From JAJDTT01 sp022827025 (lineage in GTDB: Bacteria; Acidobacteriota; UBA6911; RPQK01; JAJDTT01): a stretch of DNA of 64,000 bases. The DNA is taken from the NCBI GenBank assembly GCA_965203535.1, contig OZ241897.1, positions 868,001 through 932,000 of the forward strand. Direction: 5' to 3'. Of the stretch, positions 52,643-60,951 are shown one piece after another. The notes under the pieces were generated by a model that worked only from the letters and a program-made list of their open reading frames with translations, was not told where the DNA came from and searched no databases. Made by a program: the position numbers and the translations under genes. Position 1 is the first letter of the stretch, and the number at the start of each line of letters is the position of its first letter.

Positions 52643-54070
52643 TCAAGTGGGATCACCTATGGGCAGGAGTTCGACGCCTTCTCCCTCCTCGGGTTTCTTG
52701 ATGCGAAACCGGACCGAAGTCACTTCGGCTCCATGGGGGCCAAATTTGTTCTTGAAGCCTTCCCGCTGGCCGACCATGAAGATGGAACCATCCTCCAGAA
52801 CGCAGGCGCTGGGATAGTAGGACTTGGGATCACACTTGAATCCGCGTCCCGGTGCCGGTTTCACCCAGGTCTTCCCATTGTCGCGGCTGTAGATCACTTC
52901 TCCGTTGTTCGGCACCTGCGGATCGTCGCTGCTGAGTTTGTGCCGGCCCCCAAAGACCACGACCGATACGCCGTCGGGTGTCACCACCAGTTCACCCCTC
53001 CGGTACAACTTGGGGCCGCGATATTCGCTTCCGAAATCAGGGTCTTCTTCGATGATGGGGTCGGTCAGGAGCAGACGCGGCGGCGACCAGGTCCGCCCGT
53101 CGTCGTAGGACTGAAACCAGGCCGATGTCGGTCGGCAGGGGAAGGCCAGGCTGCCGTCGGGCAAGTAGGCGACCGTGCCCTCATCCGCGTCCCAGTCATT
53201 GCTGCCAACTACCGACACGGTAGACCAGGTGCGGCCCTTATCCTCAGAGCGCATGAGAACCATGAACCAGCGCGGATCTTCAGTGGGCCATCCTTTGCCC
53301 CCGGGAATACATGAGCCGGCGGCGAATAGCAGTAGCGCGCCGTCCTTACCCTCCAACATGCTGTAGGGGGCGTCCATATCGAAGGGCCCCACGAACCGCG
53401 TCACCTCCTTCCAGGTGTGGCCATCGTCGTCGCTTCGAAAGATCAGGGTCTTGGACTGCCGGTTGGCCATGATCCGGGCGAACTCGAGGGGCGTCGCGGG
53501 CATCCGGTTCCAGTAGCCCCAATGGGGCTTCAGCCGGACTCCCGCAATCATCGTTCCGTCACTCAACTGCACTACATCACCGACGTAGTAGGCGCCAAGC
53601 ACCGTCGGAAAGGACCGGGGCCGGCTCCAGGTCTTTCCCTGGTCCCGGCTGCGGATCCACATCATCCTTCCGCCCTGCGGCGCATCCCATTCCAAGAGCC
53701 ATTTTCGATCCGGCCGTCTCAAGCCCTCCCAGGCCTCAGGAGGCATGTCCCAGGGGGTGGGCCAGGACGCGTGCCAATATCCGGCTGAAAAGGTCACGAA
53801 CAGGTCCCCATTCTGCAGCCTGCACACCGTCGGCCACCCGCAGTAACCGCCAAAGCCGTGAAAGGGATCCGGCGGGTTGACGTCGGGGGAGACGATGATC
53901 TTTCGATACGTCTCGAAATCCACCCGGGGCCCATCGCCCGTAATAAGCGCGTCAACCGGTGGAATGGAAGCCGCGGCTGACTTCGTTTTACCGGCTCTGA
54001 CAAGACCCGTGGTCGCCAAGGCGGTTGCGGAAGCGGACAAATATTGCCGGCGGGTCAGTTGCACACCCAT
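52643..54070 (-). CDS. Tat-exported BNR/sialidase-fold protein (pair G/H, first copy)
   Basis: 475 aa from ATG 54070 with AGGAGG 8 bp upstream. It has a Tat-like signal LTRRQYLSASATALATTGLVRAG. The propeller has blades YCGWPTVCRLQNGDLFVTFSAGYWHASWP, Asp boxes SRDQGKTWSRP, SDDDGHTWKEV, SEDKGRTWSTV, SYDDGRTWSPP and SRDNGKTWVKP, and a conserved GPHGAEVTSVRFRIK tail. It is very close to the 57256-58680 product over its whole length. Palindromic site 7 lies 83 bp upstream of its start. Confidence 0.82.
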   Translation of the reverse strand: MGVQLTRRQYLSASATALATTGLVRAGKTKSAAASIPPVDALITGDGPRVDFETYRKIIVSPDVNPPDPFHGFGGYCGWPTVCRLQNGDLFVTFSAGYWHASWPTPWDMPPEAWEGLRRPDRKWLLEWDAPQGGRMMWIRSRDQGKTWSRPRSFPTVLGAYYVGDVVQLSDGTMIAGVRLKPHWGYWNRMPATPLEFARIMANRQSKTLIFRSDDDGHTWKEVTRFVGPFDMDAPYSMLEGKDGALLLFAAGSCIPGGKGWPTEDPRWFMVLMRSEDKGRTWSTVSVVGSNDWDADEGTVAYLPDGSLAFPCRPTSAWFQSYDDGRTWSPPRLLLTDPIIEEDPDFGSEYRGPKLYRRGELVVTPDGVSVVVFGGRHKLSSDDPQVPNNGEVIYSRDNGKTWVKPAPGRGFKCDPKSYYPSACVLEDGSIFMVGQREGFKNKFGPHGAEVTSVRFRIKKPEEGEGVELLPIGDPT

Positions 54071-54400
54071 CACTTAGCCTCCTGATTGTGCCGATTTATA
54101 ACCAAAGGACTCAACCCGATTCATGCTTCGGATCCGCCTGAGATATTTATAACATATAAGAATCCTCCCCAGCCATGGCTCGAGTCAACGAGTCTCTTTC
54201 AGGACGATTCCTTGTGAGTCAACTCGCTGGTAGCATCGAGACCTATCACAAATTGACTCGCATCCGGATTCGGCGAGGTTACCGTGACAAGGATGTTGAA
54301 ACAGTGCCGGGAGGCAACCGGCTCCGACTGATCGGTGAGGTTCGGGAACAATATTTGACGATTCGCAGACAGCCAAGGTGGCAAACCATGAGGAGGGTCC
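54071..54400. other. Divergent regulatory region between BNR gene G and the second GGT-like gene
   Basis: A 330-bp gap with a TTATAA half-site at 54096-54101 and full palindromic site 7 at 54147-54159. An 82-codon frame at 54175 has no ribosome-binding site and is not called. Confidence 0.5.
54147..54159. promoter_or_regulatory. Putative operator, site 7: TTATAA-C-ATATAA
   Basis: 11 of 12 arm positions match the motif. Its 13 bp are identical to site 8, and its centre is 83 bp from the start of the paralogous BNR gene (site 8: 82 bp). Confidence 0.65.
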
Positions 54401-56182
54401 GTGTCTATCGACGGTGTGATTGACAAGACTGGAGCGGCGAACGAGCTTCGTTCCCTGCGGCCGGTCGTCATGGGGACCCAGCACATGGTCGTAGCCGGGC
54501 ACTATTTGGCGGCACAGGCCGGCATGCAGATCTTGGAGGAGGGAGGCAATGCGGTTGACGCAGGGGTGGCTTCAGGCATCGCTCTCGGTGTCGTGCAGAG
54601 TGACCTCGTAAGCTTCGCCGGCGTCGCCCCCATCATTCTGTTCCTGGCTGACCAGCGGGAGGTGGTGACCATCAGCGGTCTCGGTGTTTGGCCCCGGGCC
54701 GCCAGCGTGGAACTGTTTCGGAGGAAGTACGGGGGACGAATTCCCAAAGGGCTGCTGCGGACGGTTGTGCCAGCCGCCCCGGACGCCTGGATTACGGCGC
54801 TGGAGAGATACGGGCGCATGAGTTTTGGGCAGGTGGCCCGGTCAGCCATCCGGTTTGCCTCTCGCGGTTTCCCAATGCACCCGTTCATGAGCAACCGGAT
54901 TGGCGAAGCCGTGGAGGACTACCGGCGTTGGGAGAGCAGTGCCCGGGTCTTTCTCCCTGACGGCCGTCCCCCGAAACCTGGAGAAATCTTTCTCCAGAGC
55001 GATTTAGGGGCTGTTCTCCAGTACATGGTTGAGGAGGAACGGAGCGCATCACGCCGGGGACGGGAAGCGGGTTTGCAAGCGGCGCGAAGTGCCTTTTACA
55101 GGGGAGAAATAGCGGCAAGAATCATCCAATACCACGATGAGAATGGTGGGCTTCTCTCCGCTCAGGACCTGTCCGACTTTCGGGTGAGAATCGAGCCGCC
55201 CGAGCGAATCACCTTCCAGGACGCTGAGATCTATGGTTGTGGACCATGGTGTCAGGGTCCGACTCTACTCCAGACCCTCAGGCTGCTGGAGAGCTATGAC
55301 CTGAAGTCGTTGGGGCACAATTCGACGGCGTATGTGCACACTGTGACCGAGGCCCTCAAATTGGCATTCGCTGACCGCGAACATTTCTACGGTGACCCTC
55401 TCCATGTCGCAGTGCCCATGGCCGAACTCCTTTCAGAGCGCAACGCTAACCAACGGAAGGGGCTCATCCGCCCAGACCAAGCGTGGATAAAGATGCCCCC
55501 GCCCAGCCGACTGGACGCGACCGGTGAGCCGCCAAACGGTTCGTCCCTGGGTTTGGAGAACTCTTCCGGCGAACCTGGAAATCCAAAGCGGCCTGGCTGG
55601 GACACGAGCTACGTTTGTGTCATTGACCGCGATGGAAACGCCTTTTCGGCGACTCCAAGCGATGTCTCCTACGACACACCAATCATTCCGGGAACCGGAC
55701 TGGCGGTCTCTTCGCGTGGCTCGCAGTCCCGTGTGGATCCGAGTCACCCAGCTTGCCTCGCTCCCGGGAAAAGACCGCGCCTGACGCCCAACCCCGCCCT
55801 GGCGTTGCGGAACGGCGGCCTTTTCATGCCGTTCGGTACTCCGGGCGGGGACGTGCAGCCACAGGCCATGCTCCAAGTCTTCCTCAATGTTCTCATCTTT
55901 GGCATGGACCCCCAGCAAGCGGTCGAAGCGCCCCGTTTCGCCTCCTACAGTTTTCCCAGCTCTTTCGCTCCACATTCCTGTTTTCCAGGACAGTTGAATA
56001 TGGAATCGCGTGTACCTCGGGAGACGGGTGCAGCACTGGAACGGCTGGGTCACCGAGTCAAATGGTGGCCGGACTGGAGCTGGCGGGCCGGTGGGGTTTG
56101 CGCGATCACGGTCGATCAATCCAGGGGCGTTCTACAGGGCGGGGCCGACCCGAGACGCCCTGGATATGCCGTGGGCTGGTAA
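54401..56182 (+). CDS. Gamma-glutamyltransferase-like Ntn hydrolase (copy 2)
   Basis: 593 aa from a GTG with GAGGAGGG just upstream. It has the GGT signature EEGGNAVDAGVASGIALGVVQ, and VPAAPDAWITALERYGRMSF. The nucleophile region is GWDTSYVCVIDRDGNAFSATPSD with Thr near residue 402, then GTGLAVSSRG. It is distant from the 46556-48292 copy, which has CTTHF at the nucleophile, so the two probably differ in substrate. No signal peptide. Its 3' end nearly meets the convergent CehA-like gene. Confidence 0.88.
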   Translation: MSIDGVIDKTGAANELRSLRPVVMGTQHMVVAGHYLAAQAGMQILEEGGNAVDAGVASGIALGVVQSDLVSFAGVAPIILFLADQREVVTISGLGVWPRAASVELFRRKYGGRIPKGLLRTVVPAAPDAWITALERYGRMSFGQVARSAIRFASRGFPMHPFMSNRIGEAVEDYRRWESSARVFLPDGRPPKPGEIFLQSDLGAVLQYMVEEERSASRRGREAGLQAARSAFYRGEIAARIIQYHDENGGLLSAQDLSDFRVRIEPPERITFQDAEIYGCGPWCQGPTLLQTLRLLESYDLKSLGHNSTAYVHTVTEALKLAFADREHFYGDPLHVAVPMAELLSERNANQRKGLIRPDQAWIKMPPPSRLDATGEPPNGSSLGLENSSGEPGNPKRPGWDTSYVCVIDRDGNAFSATPSDVSYDTPIIPGTGLAVSSRGSQSRVDPSHPACLAPGKRPRLTPNPALALRNGGLFMPFGTPGGDVQPQAMLQVFLNVLIFGMDPQQAVEAPRFASYSFPSSFAPHSCFPGQLNMESRVPRETGAALERLGHRVKWWPDWSWRAGGVCAITVDQSRGVLQGGADPRRPGYAVGW

Positions 56183-56199
56183 CGATTACAGGTATGACA

Positions 56200-57213
56200 T
56201 CAACACGGTCCTTCACCCAGCCGGCTCAAGTCAATCGGATTGGACCAGGCATAGCCATCCTCCCCGTCCCATAACTCGACGCGCACGTAGTGGCCGACTG
56301 TCTTACCCTTCTTCAAATAACCGCGCTGGATGAATCTCTTGTTCATGGCCAAAACGCCCTCAGGACTGGCCAGTCCAAAAAAAGGCGCCCGGGCGTGTGT
56401 CAGTTTTTCGCCCGCTGCTGCAACTCGGCGCACGCCGAGGTAGGGAACAGACGCGAACCAGATCCACCGTACGGGCGAAGCCTCCACACGGATCTCCCCG
56501 TCTACAACGGCAATATCCTTGATCCGTGGACCCGTCGTCGAATAGAACTGCCCCCGGCGCATGGCGTTAAGAATAGCCGGTGCAGTACACGACTCGGCCC
56601 GGACCATCACCCAAGCTTCGTACTGGTCGCGAAATGGCTGCTTTCCGAGCGGCGCGAAAGTCAACTCCGGCTTCCGGCCACTGTGTCGATCGTCACTGGC
56701 CACACCCCAGAGCATGTGGCCGTTGGCAAGCAGTTCGTCCCATTGCGCGGTCGAGCGACCGCGGCGCCCGGTCCAATAGTTTGGTGCGTTGAAGATCTCG
56801 ATTCCGACCAATCCGTTGAGTTGTGATATGGCGGTGGCATTGGCGCCACTAAGGGACGGATGCGAGAGAAACGGGAGTCCGCCCTGCGCCAAGACATCAT
56901 CAATGACCCGCTGCGGGGCGACCTTGTGATTCATGACCCGTTCTATGCCAAGGGCCAGCACCTCCGCCGGAAAGGTTTCCTCCCAGTCCACGCGTATCTC
57001 GGCGCCGGGCATGACCAGAATCCCGTGTGAGTGGCTCTCGCTCACATCCGTTACCACGTTGTGGTCAGTGACGAACAGAAAATCGTAGCCATTGCGGTCA
57101 TAGCAGGCGGCCAATTCGGCGACGCTGAGCTGCCCATCGGAATTCGTTGTGTGGCTGTGAACATTACCCCTGTACCACTGGCCCGAGCCGGCGAATGGGT
57201 TACCCGGAACCAT
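56200..57213 (-). CDS. CehA/McbA-family PHP metallohydrolase (copy 2)
   Basis: 337 aa with the same ligands as the 41394-42392 copy: GNVHSHTTNSDG, VTDHN, PGAEIRVDW, PFLSHPSLSG, ASDDRHSG. Identity between the copies is high along their whole length (shared SPVRWIWFAS-like and YVRVELWDGEDG segments). It sits 42 bp behind BNR gene H on the minus strand, just as copy 1 follows a BNR gene. Confidence 0.85.
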   Translation of the reverse strand: MVPGNPFAGSGQWYRGNVHSHTTNSDGQLSVAELAACYDRNGYDFLFVTDHNVVTDVSESHSHGILVMPGAEIRVDWEETFPAEVLALGIERVMNHKVAPQRVIDDVLAQGGLPFLSHPSLSGANATAISQLNGLVGIEIFNAPNYWTGRRGRSTAQWDELLANGHMLWGVASDDRHSGRKPELTFAPLGKQPFRDQYEAWVMVRAESCTAPAILNAMRRGQFYSTTGPRIKDIAVVDGEIRVEASPVRWIWFASVPYLGVRRVAAAGEKLTHARAPFFGLASPEGVLAMNKRFIQRGYLKKGKTVGHYVRVELWDGEDGYAWSNPIDLSRLGEGPC

Positions 57214-57255
57214 AACTGACGTTCCTTGATGAATCGGCGCCGTTTCCGTCCACGA

Positions 57256-58680
57256 TCAAGCCCGACCCCCTATGGGCAAGAGTTCAACGCCTTCTCCCTC
57301 CTCCGGCGTCTTGATGCGAAACCGGACCGAGGTCACTTCCGCTCCATGGGGACCGAATCTGTTGTTGAAGCCTTCGCGCTGACCCACCATGAAGATAGAG
57401 CCGTCTTCCAGAACGCAGGCGCTGGGATAGTAGGACTTGGGATCACACGTGTAGCCGCGTCCCGGCGCCGGTTTGACCCAGGTCTTCCCACTGTCCCGGC
57501 TGTAGATCGCCTCCCCGTTGTTCGCCACCAGATGGGTATCGCTGCCGAGTTTGTGGCGGCCTCCAAATACGACGACGGAGACTCCTTCCGGCGTCACCAC
57601 CACGGCCCCTTTTCTGTAGAGCTTGGGCCCAAGATACTCGCTTCCGAAGTTGGGGTCTTCAATAATCGAGTCGGTCAGGAGCAGACGTGGCGGGGTCCAA
57701 GTCCGCCCGTCGTCGTACGACTGATACCAGGCCGAGGTCGGTCTGCAAGGGAAGCCCAGGCTGCCGTCCGGCAAGTAGGCGGCCGTGCCCTCGTTCGCAT
57801 CGAAGTCATTGCTGCCAATCACCGACACGGTCGACCACGTGCGGCCCTTGTCCTCAGAGCGCATGAGGAGCATGAGCCAGCGAGGGTATTCGCTAGGCCA
57901 GCCTTTGCCCCCGGGAATGGGTGAACCGGCAGCCAATATCATCAGAGCGCCGTCTTTGGCCTCGAACATGCTGTGGGGAGCGTCCATGAACAACGGCCCC
58001 ACCAAGCGGTTCACCTCCTTCCAGGTGTGGCCGTAATTATCGCTTCGAAAAATAAGGGTTTCCGACTGCCTGTTGGCCGCAATCCGGGCATATTCAAGGG
58101 GTGTGGCGGGCATTCGTCTCCAGTATCCCCAATGGCCTTCCATCCGCGCACCCGCAATCATCGTTCCGTCCTTCAACTGCACGACGTGATTCATTACATA
58201 AGCGCCACGCACCATCGGAAAGGAACTGGGCCGGCTCCAGGTCTTCCCGTCGTCCCGGCTGCGGGTCCACATCATTCTTCCGCCGTCGGGCGCATCCCAT
58301 TCCATGAGCCATTCTCGATCCGGCCTTCTCAAGCCCTCCCAGGCGTCAGGAGGAATGTCCCAGGGGGTGGGCCAGGAAGCGTGCCAATAACCGGCTGAGA
58401 AGGTCACGAACAGGTCGCCGTTCTGCAGCCGGCACACCGTAGGCCACCCACAGTATCCGCCAAACCCGCGGAAGGGTTCCGGAGGGTTGACGTCGGGCGA
58501 GACGATGATCTGGCGAAATTTCGCGAAATCCACCTCGGGCCCGTCGCCCGTAATCAGAGCGTCGACAGGTGGAATGGAAGCCGCGGGTGACTTCTTTTCA
58601 CCTGCTCTGGCGAGACTGGCAGCAGTCAAAGCGGTTGCTGAGGCGGACAGGTATTCTCGGCGGGTCAATTGGACGGCCAT
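57256..58680 (-). CDS. Tat-exported BNR/sialidase-fold protein (pair G/H, second copy)
   Basis: 474 aa with AGGAGG before the ATG. Tat-like signal LTRREYLSASATALTAASLARAG. It is a close paralogue of the 52643-54070 product with the same blades and Asp boxes (SRDDGKTWSRP, SEDKGRTWSTV, SYDDGRTWTPP, SRDSGKTWVKP). Palindromic site 8 is centred 82 bp upstream. It is divergent from the 2-hydroxyacid dehydrogenase. Confidence 0.82.
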   Translation of the reverse strand: MAVQLTRREYLSASATALTAASLARAGEKKSPAASIPPVDALITGDGPEVDFAKFRQIIVSPDVNPPEPFRGFGGYCGWPTVCRLQNGDLFVTFSAGYWHASWPTPWDIPPDAWEGLRRPDREWLMEWDAPDGGRMMWTRSRDDGKTWSRPSSFPMVRGAYVMNHVVQLKDGTMIAGARMEGHWGYWRRMPATPLEYARIAANRQSETLIFRSDNYGHTWKEVNRLVGPLFMDAPHSMFEAKDGALMILAAGSPIPGGKGWPSEYPRWLMLLMRSEDKGRTWSTVSVIGSNDFDANEGTAAYLPDGSLGFPCRPTSAWYQSYDDGRTWTPPRLLLTDSIIEDPNFGSEYLGPKLYRKGAVVVTPEGVSVVVFGGRHKLGSDTHLVANNGEAIYSRDSGKTWVKPAPGRGYTCDPKSYYPSACVLEDGSIFMVGQREGFNNRFGPHGAEVTSVRFRIKTPEEGEGVELLPIGGRA

Positions 58681-58755
58681 CTTTCTGCCTCCTCTTTGTG
58701 CCGAATTGAAAATTGAAGACCTCGGCCTGAGAAAATCTCACGTGCCGCTATATTC

Positions 58756-58768
58756 TTATAACATATAA
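58756..58768. promoter_or_regulatory. Putative operator, site 8: TTATAA-C-ATATAA
   Basis: Identical 13 bp to site 7. It lies between divergent genes 58680 (-) and 58774 (+), 5 bp before the plus-strand ATG, so it could also overlap a leaderless promoter there. Confidence 0.65.
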
Positions 58769-58773
58769 CTTCC

Positions 58774-59763
58774 ATGAAGAGACCCTCTCTCACCTTGCTC
58801 GTCAACGCACCGTTGGAGGAAGACCAGCGGAAGCGCATTCGAGACCTGGGAGTGCACTTGGTGGATGGGCTTTCGGAGGAGAATCTGAGGGCGGCTGACG
58901 TCATCTATACGACGCGCATCCCCTTCGAGCCTCGCCGAGCGCCTCGACTTCGCTGGATCCAACTGAATACGGTGGCCGTCGACCACATCTTAACCGGCGA
59001 TGTGACAACAACGGGTGTTCGAATCGCCAACGTTCGGGGCGCCTACAGCGTAGCCGTCGCAGAGCTGGTGGTGGGAGCGATGGTAGCGCTGACTCGCCGT
59101 TTCCAGTGTGCTCATTCTCTGCAGCTTCAGAATCGCTGGCCCGATGACTTTACCCCGCTTAGGGGAGAAAATTGTTACGGCAAAACATTGTCCATCGTCG
59201 GGTATGGGAGCATCGGGCGTCAATTGGCCCGAATCGTCACAGGCATGGGGATGAGAGTGCTCGCCTGCAAGCGTTGCCCTGAACGGAAAAAGGCCGAAGG
59301 GTTCTCCTTGCCCAACACAGGGGATCCCGAAGGGCTCTTTCCCGAGGAATGGTACGGTCTCAATAGTATCGGGGAGATGGTGTCCGTCAGCGACGTCCTC
59401 GTAATCTGCCTTCCGTTGACCTCGGATACCAGGGGTGTGATCGGACAGTCGGAACTGGCCAAGCTACCCCGCGACGCCTACCTGATCAACGTCGGTCGGG
59501 GTGAAGTGGTCGTGGAAGACGCCCTATTGGACGTGCTAGGATCGCGCCGCATCGCGGGAGCGGCACTTGATGTCTTTCCTGAAGAGCCCCTGCTTGGCGG
59601 CAGCCCCTTCTGGGGACTACCCAACACCATAATCCTACCCCATATCGGCTCGTTCACTCGCGAGCAGGGACACTTGGCCGGTGAGGTCCTGATCGAGAAC
59701 TTGACCAGAGACCTTTCCGCATCGCCGCTGTTAAACTTGATTGATCCCCAACGGGGCTACTAA
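58774..59763 (+). CDS. D-2-hydroxyacid dehydrogenase family protein
   Basis: 329 aa. The NAD-binding motif LSIVGYGSIGRQLARI is at about residues 133-148. The catalytic Arg is in INVGRGEVV, the Glu in ALDVFPEEPL and the His in ILPHIGSFT, so the active site is complete. It would interconvert 2-keto and 2-hydroxy acids with NAD(H), as in glyoxylate/hydroxypyruvate or phosphoglycerate dehydrogenase. There is no recognisable Shine-Dalgarno; the palindromic site is directly upstream. Confidence 0.9.
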   Translation: MKRPSLTLLVNAPLEEDQRKRIRDLGVHLVDGLSEENLRAADVIYTTRIPFEPRRAPRLRWIQLNTVAVDHILTGDVTTTGVRIANVRGAYSVAVAELVVGAMVALTRRFQCAHSLQLQNRWPDDFTPLRGENCYGKTLSIVGYGSIGRQLARIVTGMGMRVLACKRCPERKKAEGFSLPNTGDPEGLFPEEWYGLNSIGEMVSVSDVLVICLPLTSDTRGVIGQSELAKLPRDAYLINVGRGEVVVEDALLDVLGSRRIAGAALDVFPEEPLLGGSPFWGLPNTIILPHIGSFTREQGHLAGEVLIENLTRDLSASPLLNLIDPQRGY

Positions 59764-59765
59764 AG

Positions 59766-59793
59766 TCGGAGTCCTCCACGTGGGGCACTCCGA
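59766..59793. terminator. Near-perfect palindromic hairpin after the 2-hydroxyacid dehydrogenase gene
   Basis: TCGGAGTCCTCCAC pairs with GTGGGGCACTCCGA with one mismatch and one wobble, just after the stop. There is no T-run. It lies between convergent genes and may act as a bidirectional transcript-end structure. Confidence 0.4.
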
Positions 59794-59893
59794 TGGCGGG
59801 TCCCAACTCCTATTTCAAGCCATTACGGCTTCTTGTATTCATTCCTCCGTCGTTGGCAAACACGACCGTGTTTCACGATCTCCGGCAACGAAC

Positions 59894-60544
59894 TCAGGAA
59901 TCCGATAGATCCATATTACTCAGGCTTCTCTCCAAGGATCTCTGAACGTTAAACCGGATGGCCTCTGGAAGGCCTTCCCTGTTCTGCTGGAGGCAGGCCT
60001 CCAAAATGTCCCTGTGCTCCCCGAGTTCTTCCTTGACTCGCCGGGCGTCGTGAGTCTGTATCGTTCGATAACGGGTGCTACGGTCCCACAGATCATTAAG
60101 CAGTTCCAATAATAGCGGTCGCCGGCAGGCTTGGTAGACCGTAAAGTGAAACTTACGGTTGAGGTCGAAGAGCGGGCGAAAATCATTCCGTTCGGTGGCA
60201 GACTTCATTCGGGCAAACAGGGACTTCATCGTCTTGACATCTCTTTGAGTCAGTCGTTTCGACGCCAATTGCGCGGCTAGTCCCTCCAACTCGATGCGAA
60301 TTAGATAAACATCCTCGATTTCCTGAAGAGACAATTCGTTTACATAGGCACCACGATGCGGAATGATACTGATGAATCCTTCCGCTTGTAGTTGCCTAAA
60401 CGCTTCACGCAAAGGAATAATGCTGATTCCCAATTCCTCGGTTAGCTGCTTCTGGTTAATACGCTCTCCCGGCCTGAACCTTCCGGAGAGAATTGCCTGA
60501 CGAATCTCGTTGAAAGCAATCTCGCTGATCGTCGTGTAGTTCAT
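59894..60544 (-). CDS. GntR-family transcriptional regulator with FCD ligand-binding domain
   Basis: 216 aa from ATG 60544 (AAAGGTAAG upstream; a TTG ten codons earlier is less likely). The winged helix covers residues 1-70 (ISEIAFNEIRQAILSGRFRPGERINQKQLTEELGISIIPLREAFRQLQAEGFI), which is the GntR signature. The FCD domain covers residues 75-205, with likely metal ligands in FDLNRKFHFTVYQ and the His in GEHRDILEA. FCD regulators sense small carboxylates such as sugar acids, often repress divergent operons, and bind short palindromes as dimers. It is the only transcription factor in the window and my candidate for the palindromic sites at 15.8-61 kb. Confidence 0.92.
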   Translation of the reverse strand: MNYTTISEIAFNEIRQAILSGRFRPGERINQKQLTEELGISIIPLREAFRQLQAEGFISIIPHRGAYVNELSLQEIEDVYLIRIELEGLAAQLASKRLTQRDVKTMKSLFARMKSATERNDFRPLFDLNRKFHFTVYQACRRPLLLELLNDLWDRSTRYRTIQTHDARRVKEELGEHRDILEACLQQNREGLPEAIRFNVQRSLERSLSNMDLSDS

Positions 60545-60951
60545 CTGCTTACCTTTTTTATTCAAAGCTAACAATTCTGCACAAAACCAAGTTCTTCATT
60601 CAGGCATGACATGATACCAGCCTGTTCTCCTTCGCGTGGTCCGAGCCCACTCCCCGGATCGCCTATTCTACGGCAGGGCCCCCTCGCAAGAGCGGACCCC
60701 GCAGCCAACTCTCTGCCAGGTCCCGATACTTGCCCCGGAACAGCAACAGTACCGTCATCTCCCTTTCCACGGCGCGCGGAGGCTATAACACGACCCCCGC
60801 TTGCTCCCTTTCGGTGGAAAACGCTCAGGCTGCCCTCCCTCTTCCGGGACCGAACAGATCACGTGCTATTAGGACCAAACCTTACGTGTTAACGACACCG
60901 GCAGGTGACCACGTTGACATACTCGGCGGGTCTCTCTAGACTCTCTCCTCA
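60545..60951. other. Regulatory gap between the GntR gene and the C45 hydrolase gene
   Basis: A 407-bp gap with no credible gene. It holds a TATAAC half-site near 60,784 and the promoter at 60914-60942. The middle is C-rich without clear structure. Confidence 0.5.
60914..60942 (+). promoter_or_regulatory. Strong sigma-70-like promoter, probably giving a leaderless transcript
   Basis: TTGACA (60914-60919), a 17-bp spacer, TAGACT (60937-60942). Transcription would start within a few bases of ATG 60952, which has no Shine-Dalgarno. Confidence 0.6.

Noticed and set aside
54175..54423. An 82-codon frame between palindromic site 7 and the second GGT-like gene
   Set aside because: No ribosome-binding site, no recognisable family, Arg-rich composition and overlap with the well-supported GTG start at 54401. 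Its distance from the operator resembles other genes, so it is kept only as a remote possibility.
8464..58680. Calling the BNR-repeat proteins true sialidases
   Set aside because: Asp boxes and the propeller fold are clear, but I could not identify the full arginine triad and Tyr/Glu nucleophile, so only the fold is named.
60611..60892. A 93-codon frame in the gap before the C45 gene
   Set aside because: Pro/Arg-rich, without ribosome-binding site or similarity; typical of non-coding GC-rich DNA.
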